Of a stretch of 7,140 nt of DNA, positions 3,828-7,140 are shown piece by piece. This stretch comes from Candidatus Merdenecus merdavium. Lineage in GTDB: Bacteria > Bacillota > Clostridia > Lachnospirales > Lachnospiraceae. The first letter of the stretch is position 1, and every line of letters starts with the position of its first letter. The stretch is taken from NCBI GenBank assembly GCA_018715425.1, contig DVLR01000385.1, positions 1 to 7,140 on the forward strand. Direction: 5' to 3'. The notes beneath the pieces were generated by a model. The model made no database searches and was not told the origin of the DNA. It saw only the letters and a list, made by a program, of their open reading frames with translations. The position numbers and the translations under genes were made by a program.

Positions 3828-6800
3828 ATGGAGAACAACAGGATGCATCCGGTAAAGTCAGGTAAGAGTTTAAGGATGAGTTACTCAAGACAAAAAGAGG
3901 TTCTTGATATGCCTAATCTTATCGAGATTCAGAAAGATTCATATCAATGGTTTCTGAACGAAGGATTAAAGGAAGTCTTTAAAGATATCTCTCCAATTGA
4001 AGACTACAGTGAACATTTAAGTCTTGAATTTGTAGATTTCCAGCTATGTGAAGACGAGAAGAAATATACCATTGAGGAATGTAAAGAAAGAGATGCAACG
4101 TATGCAGCTCCGCTTAAGGTAAAAGTCAGACTTCATAATAAAGAAACAGGTGAAATCAGTGAGTACGAAATTTTCATGGGTGATCTTCCATTAATGACAG
4201 AGACAGGAACCTTTGTGATTAATGGTGCAGAGAGAGTTATTGTCAGCCAGTTAGTTCGTTCGCCAGGTATTTATTATGGCGTAGCACATGATAAGGTTGG
4301 TAAGACACTTTATTCCGCTACTGTCATTCCTAATAGGGGTGCGTGGCTGGAATACGAAACAGACTCCAATGATATTTTTTATGTCCGTGTAGATAGAACA
4401 AGAAAAGTACCAATTACTGTATTGGTAAGAGCGCTGGGATTTGGCACCAATGCTGAGATATTAGAGTTGTTTGGTGAAGAACCAAAGATTTTGGCGAGTT
4501 TTGAAAAGGACGCTTCTGAAAATTATCAGGAAGGTCTATTAGAGTTATATAAAAAGATACGTCCGGGAGAGCCTTTGTCTGTAGAGAGTGCAGAAAGTTT
4601 AGTGGCAAGCATGTTCTTTGATCCTAGAAGATATGATCTTGCAAAGGTTGGACGTTACAAATTTAACAAAAAGTTATCTTATAAAAATAGAATTAGAAAT
4701 CATGTGTTGACAGAAGATGTAGTGGATATGACAACAGGTGAGATTTTAGCCCAGGCTGGTACAACAGTTACAGAAGAACTGGCTGTGAGAATTCAGAATG
4801 CAGCGGTACCATTTGTATGGATACAGACTGAGGAAAGAAATGTAAAAGTGATTTCTAATATGGCTGTAGATATACACAATTATGTTGACTTTGACTGCAA
4901 AGAGTTAGGGATTACAGAAGAGGTTTTCTATCCCGTCTTAGCGTCGATACTTTCAGAAAACGAAACAGAAGAAGAATTAAAAGAGGCAATTTCCAAAAAT
5001 GTAAGTGAGCTTGTACCAAAGCACATTACGAAGGAAGATATTATTGCTTCTATTAATTATTGCATGAATCTGGAAGTGGGAGTTGGAAATGCAGATGACA
5101 TTGATCATTTGGGAAATAGAAGAATCAGAGCTGTAGGGGAGTTATTGCAGAACCAATATAGAATTGGTTTATCAAGATTGGAAAGAGTTGTTAGAGAAAG
5201 AATGACAACACAGGATCTTGAAGGCGTTTCTGCACAGTCATTAATAAACATTAAACCGGTAACAGCGGCTGTTAAGGAGTTCTTTGGAAGTTCTCAGTTG
5301 TCACAGTTTATGGATCAGAATAATCCTCTTGGTGAATTGACACATAAGAGAAGATTGTCAGCCCTAGGACCAGGTGGTCTATCAAGAGATAGAGCCAGCT
5401 TTGAGGTGCGTGACGTTCATTATTCCCACTATGGAAGAATGTGTCCAATTGAAACACCGGAAGGACCAAACATTGGTCTGATTAACTCTCTTGCTACATA
5501 TGCAAGAATTAATGAATATGGTTTTATAGAAGCACCATATAGAAAATTAGACAAAACAGATGCAAATAATCCGATTGTTACAGAAGATGTAATCTATTTG
5601 ACAGCGGACGAAGAAGATAACTATATCGTTGCACAGGCTAATGAGCCTCTTGATGAAGATAGACATTTCGTAAATAGCAATGTTTCAGGTAGATATCAGG
5701 ATGAAACCTCAGAGTTTGAGAAAAGTAAAGTGGATTTAATGGACGTTTCTCCTAAGATGGTATTTTCTGTTGCTACATCCATGATTCCGTTCCTTGAAAA
5801 TGATGATGCGAACCGTGCGCTGATGGGATCTAACATGCAGCGTCAGGCAGTACCTTTGATGGTTGCAGAAGCGCCAATTGTAGGAACAGGAATGGAAACA
5901 AAAGTAGCTGTAGACTCTGGTGTATGTGTTGTTGCGAAAAAACCAGGTACTGTTACCATGTCTACTGCTAAAAAAATTGTAATACAGTATGATGATGATA
6001 AAACATCAGAAGAATATAGATTGATTAAGTTTTCAAGAAGTAACCAGAGTAACTGTTATAACCAAAAACCAATCGTTTTTAAAGGCGAGCATGTAGATGC
6101 GGGTCAGGTTATTGCAGATGGAGCCTCCACATCTAATGGTGAAATTGCCCTTGGAAAGAACCCACTGATTGGTTTCATGACATGGGAAGGTTATAACTAT
6201 GAAGATGCTGTATTACTTAGTGAAAGGTTAGTACAGGATGATGTGTATACATCTATCCATATAGAAGAATATGAAGCAGAAGCAAGGGATACGAAGCTGG
6301 GACCGGAAGAAATCACAAGGGATGTTCCCGGAGTTGGTGATGATGCCTTAAAAGACCTTGATGAAAGAGGGATAATAAGAGTTGGTGCAGAAGTTCGTAC
6401 CGGAGATATTCTTGTTGGTAAAGTAACACCAAAGGGTGAGACAGAGCTGACTGCAGAGGAAAGACTGCTTCGTGCTATTTTCGGAGAAAAGGCGAGAGAA
6501 GTTCGTGACACATCCCTTAAGGTACCTCATGGTGAATATGGTATTGTTGTAGATGCGAAAGTATTTACAAGGGAGAATGGTGATGAATTATCACCGGGTG
6601 TGAATCAGACCGTCCGCATTTACATTGCGCAAAAGAGAAAGATTTCTGTTGGTGATAAGATGGCGGGACGTCATGGTAATAAGGGTGTTGTTTCCCGTGT
6701 ATTACCTGTTGAGGATATGCCTTATCTTCCAAATGGCCGTCCGCTGGATATTGTGTTAAATCCACTTGGTGTACCTTCCCGTATGAACATTGGACAGGTA

Positions 6801-7140
6801 CTTGAAATTCACTTAAGTCTGGCTGCCAAAGCATTAGGATTTAATATTGCCACACCTGTTTTTGATGGTGCTAACGAATTCGATATCATGGATACGCTAG
6901 AGATGGCAGATGATTATGTCAATACAAGCTGGGAAGAATTTAAAGAAAAATATGAAAACAATGTAGATTCGGAAATGCTGGAATATTTGGGAGATCACCT
7001 TGATCATAGAAAAGAGTGGAAGGGTGTTCCGATTTCCAGAGATGGTAAAGTACAACTTCGTGATGGTAGAACCGGTGAATATTTTGATAGTGCAGTTACA
7101 ATTGGGCATATGCATTATCTGAAATTGCATCATCTGGTTG
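3828..7140 (+). CDS. rpoB: DNA-directed RNA polymerase subunit beta, 5' part (runs off the window)
   Basis: 1104 codons of the beta subunit are present, with an open frame to the window end and no frameshift. Beta forms one pincer of the core enzyme and much of the active-site wall. MPNLIEIQKDSYQWFL marks the N-terminal protrusion. The rifampicin pocket is at 487-513 (GSSQLSQFMDQNNP...THKRRLSAL) with D496, H506 and S511, the wild-type residues matching E. coli D516, H526 and S531. CPIETPEGPN is at 539-548 and WEGYNYEDA at 786-794 (E792/D793 match E. coli E813/D814). GDKMAGRHGNKG at 942-953 carries lysines K944 and K952 near the active site. The offset to E. coli numbering jumps from ~21 to ~121 between the last two motifs, so the E. 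coli-type insertion there is absent. The conserved C-terminal clamp is missing beyond the edge. ATG 3828 is chosen over 3822 because GGGGTGA (3814-3820) is better spaced from it. Confidence 0.97.
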   Translation, partial: MENNRMHPVKSGKSLRMSYSRQKEVLDMPNLIEIQKDSYQWFLNEGLKEVFKDISPIEDYSEHLSLEFVDFQLCEDEKKYTIEECKERDATYAAPLKVKVRLHNKETGEISEYEIFMGDLPLMTETGTFVINGAERVIVSQLVRSPGIYYGVAHDKVGKTLYSATVIPNRGAWLEYETDSNDIFYVRVDRTRKVPITVLVRALGFGTNAEILELFGEEPKILASFEKDASENYQEGLLELYKKIRPGEPLSVESAESLVASMFFDPRRYDLAKVGRYKFNKKLSYKNRIRNHVLTEDVVDMTTGEILAQAGTTVTEELAVRIQNAAVPFVWIQTEERNVKVISNMAVDIHNYVDFDCKELGITEEVFYPVLASILSENETEEELKEAISKNVSELVPKHITKEDIIASINYCMNLEVGVGNADDIDHLGNRRIRAVGELLQNQYRIGLSRLERVVRERMTTQDLEGVSAQSLINIKPVTAAVKEFFGSSQLSQFMDQNNPLGELTHKRRLSALGPGGLSRDRASFEVRDVHYSHYGRMCPIETPEGPNIGLINSLATYARINEYGFIEAPYRKLDKTDANNPIVTEDVIYLTADEEDNYIVAQANEPLDEDRHFVNSNVSGRYQDETSEFEKSKVDLMDVSPKMVFSVATSMIPFLENDDANRALMGSNMQRQAVPLMVAEAPIVGTGMETKVAVDSGVCVVAKKPGTVTMSTAKKIVIQYDDDKTSEEYRLIKFSRSNQSNCYNQKPIVFKGEHVDAGQVIADGASTSNGEIALGKNPLIGFMTWEGYNYEDAVLLSERLVQDDVYTSIHIEEYEAEARDTKLGPEEITRDVPGVGDDALKDLDERGIIRVGAEVRTGDILVGKVTPKGETELTAEERLLRAIFGEKAREVRDTSLKVPHGEYGIVVDAKVFTRENGDELSPGVNQTVRIYIAQKRKISVGDKMAGRHGNKGVVSRVLPVEDMPYLPNGRPLDIVLNPLGVPSRMNIGQVLEIHLSLAAKALGFNIATPVFDGANEFDIMDTLEMADDYVNTSWEEFKEKYENNVDSEMLEYLGDHLDHRKEWKGVPISRDGKVQLRDGRTGEYFDSAVTIGHMHYLKLHHLV

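Noticed and set aside
5286..5366. Possible rifampicin-resistance changes in rpoB
   Set aside because: The key residues matching E. coli D516, H526 and S531 are all wild type. The Gly in NNPLGELTHKRR lies at a naturally variable position.
6197..6511. 104-codon - strand open frame inside rpoB
   Set aside because: It is antisense to a conserved part of rpoB and its Ser-rich composition is typical of a shadow frame. The smaller antisense frames elsewhere were dropped for the same reason.

Overview
The window carries the conserved bacterial block secE - nusG - rplK - rplA - rplJ - rplL - rpoB, all on the + strand. It encodes the SecE translocase subunit, the elongation factor NusG, ribosomal proteins L11, L1, L10 and L7/L12, and the first ~1104 codons of the RNA polymerase beta subunit, which runs off the right edge. 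The AT-rich composition, strong AGGAGG Shine-Dalgarno sites, a Firmicutes-type L10 leader and the RpoB N-terminus (MENNRMHPVKSGK..., MPNLIEIQKDSYQWFL) point to a low-GC Firmicute, most likely class Clostridia and probably Lachnospiraceae. The family is inferred from remembered protein resemblance, not from a search.

Layout: 1-10 may hold the last codons of rpmG (L33). secE (35-238) and nusG (281-802) follow with short gaps. rplK (911-1336) and rplA (1465-2157) each have a leader of more than 100 nt. These two leaders share a 5' GTGGGAGG and a 3' 18-nt block (TCTTCCGATAATACCACA) ending just before the Shine-Dalgarno. The block resembles the L1-binding site of 23S rRNA, so each gene appears to have its own L1 autoregulatory site. 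A consensus extended -10 promoter (2178-2206) then starts the rplJ unit. It is followed by an L10 leader with an intrinsic terminator (attenuator), then rplJ (2454-2948) and rplL (3028-3396).

The 431-nt gap between rplL and rpoB has no gene but is dense in structure. It holds a long terminator-like hairpin with a U-tract, two further hairpins abutting each other, a strong promoter with an inverted repeat in its spacer, a stem-loop near the predicted start of the rpoB transcript, and a possible second promoter. rpoB starts at 3828.

Functionally this is the core growth-rate block, linking secretion, elongation control, the ribosomal stalks and RNA polymerase. The sequence suggests three units (secE-nusG-rplKA, rplJL, rpoB...) tuned separately by L1 feedback, L10(L12)4 attenuation, and the terminator plus promoter before rpoB. 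No mobile element, CRISPR array, tRNA or novel protein system is visible. The interesting content is in the untranslated RNA and DNA.
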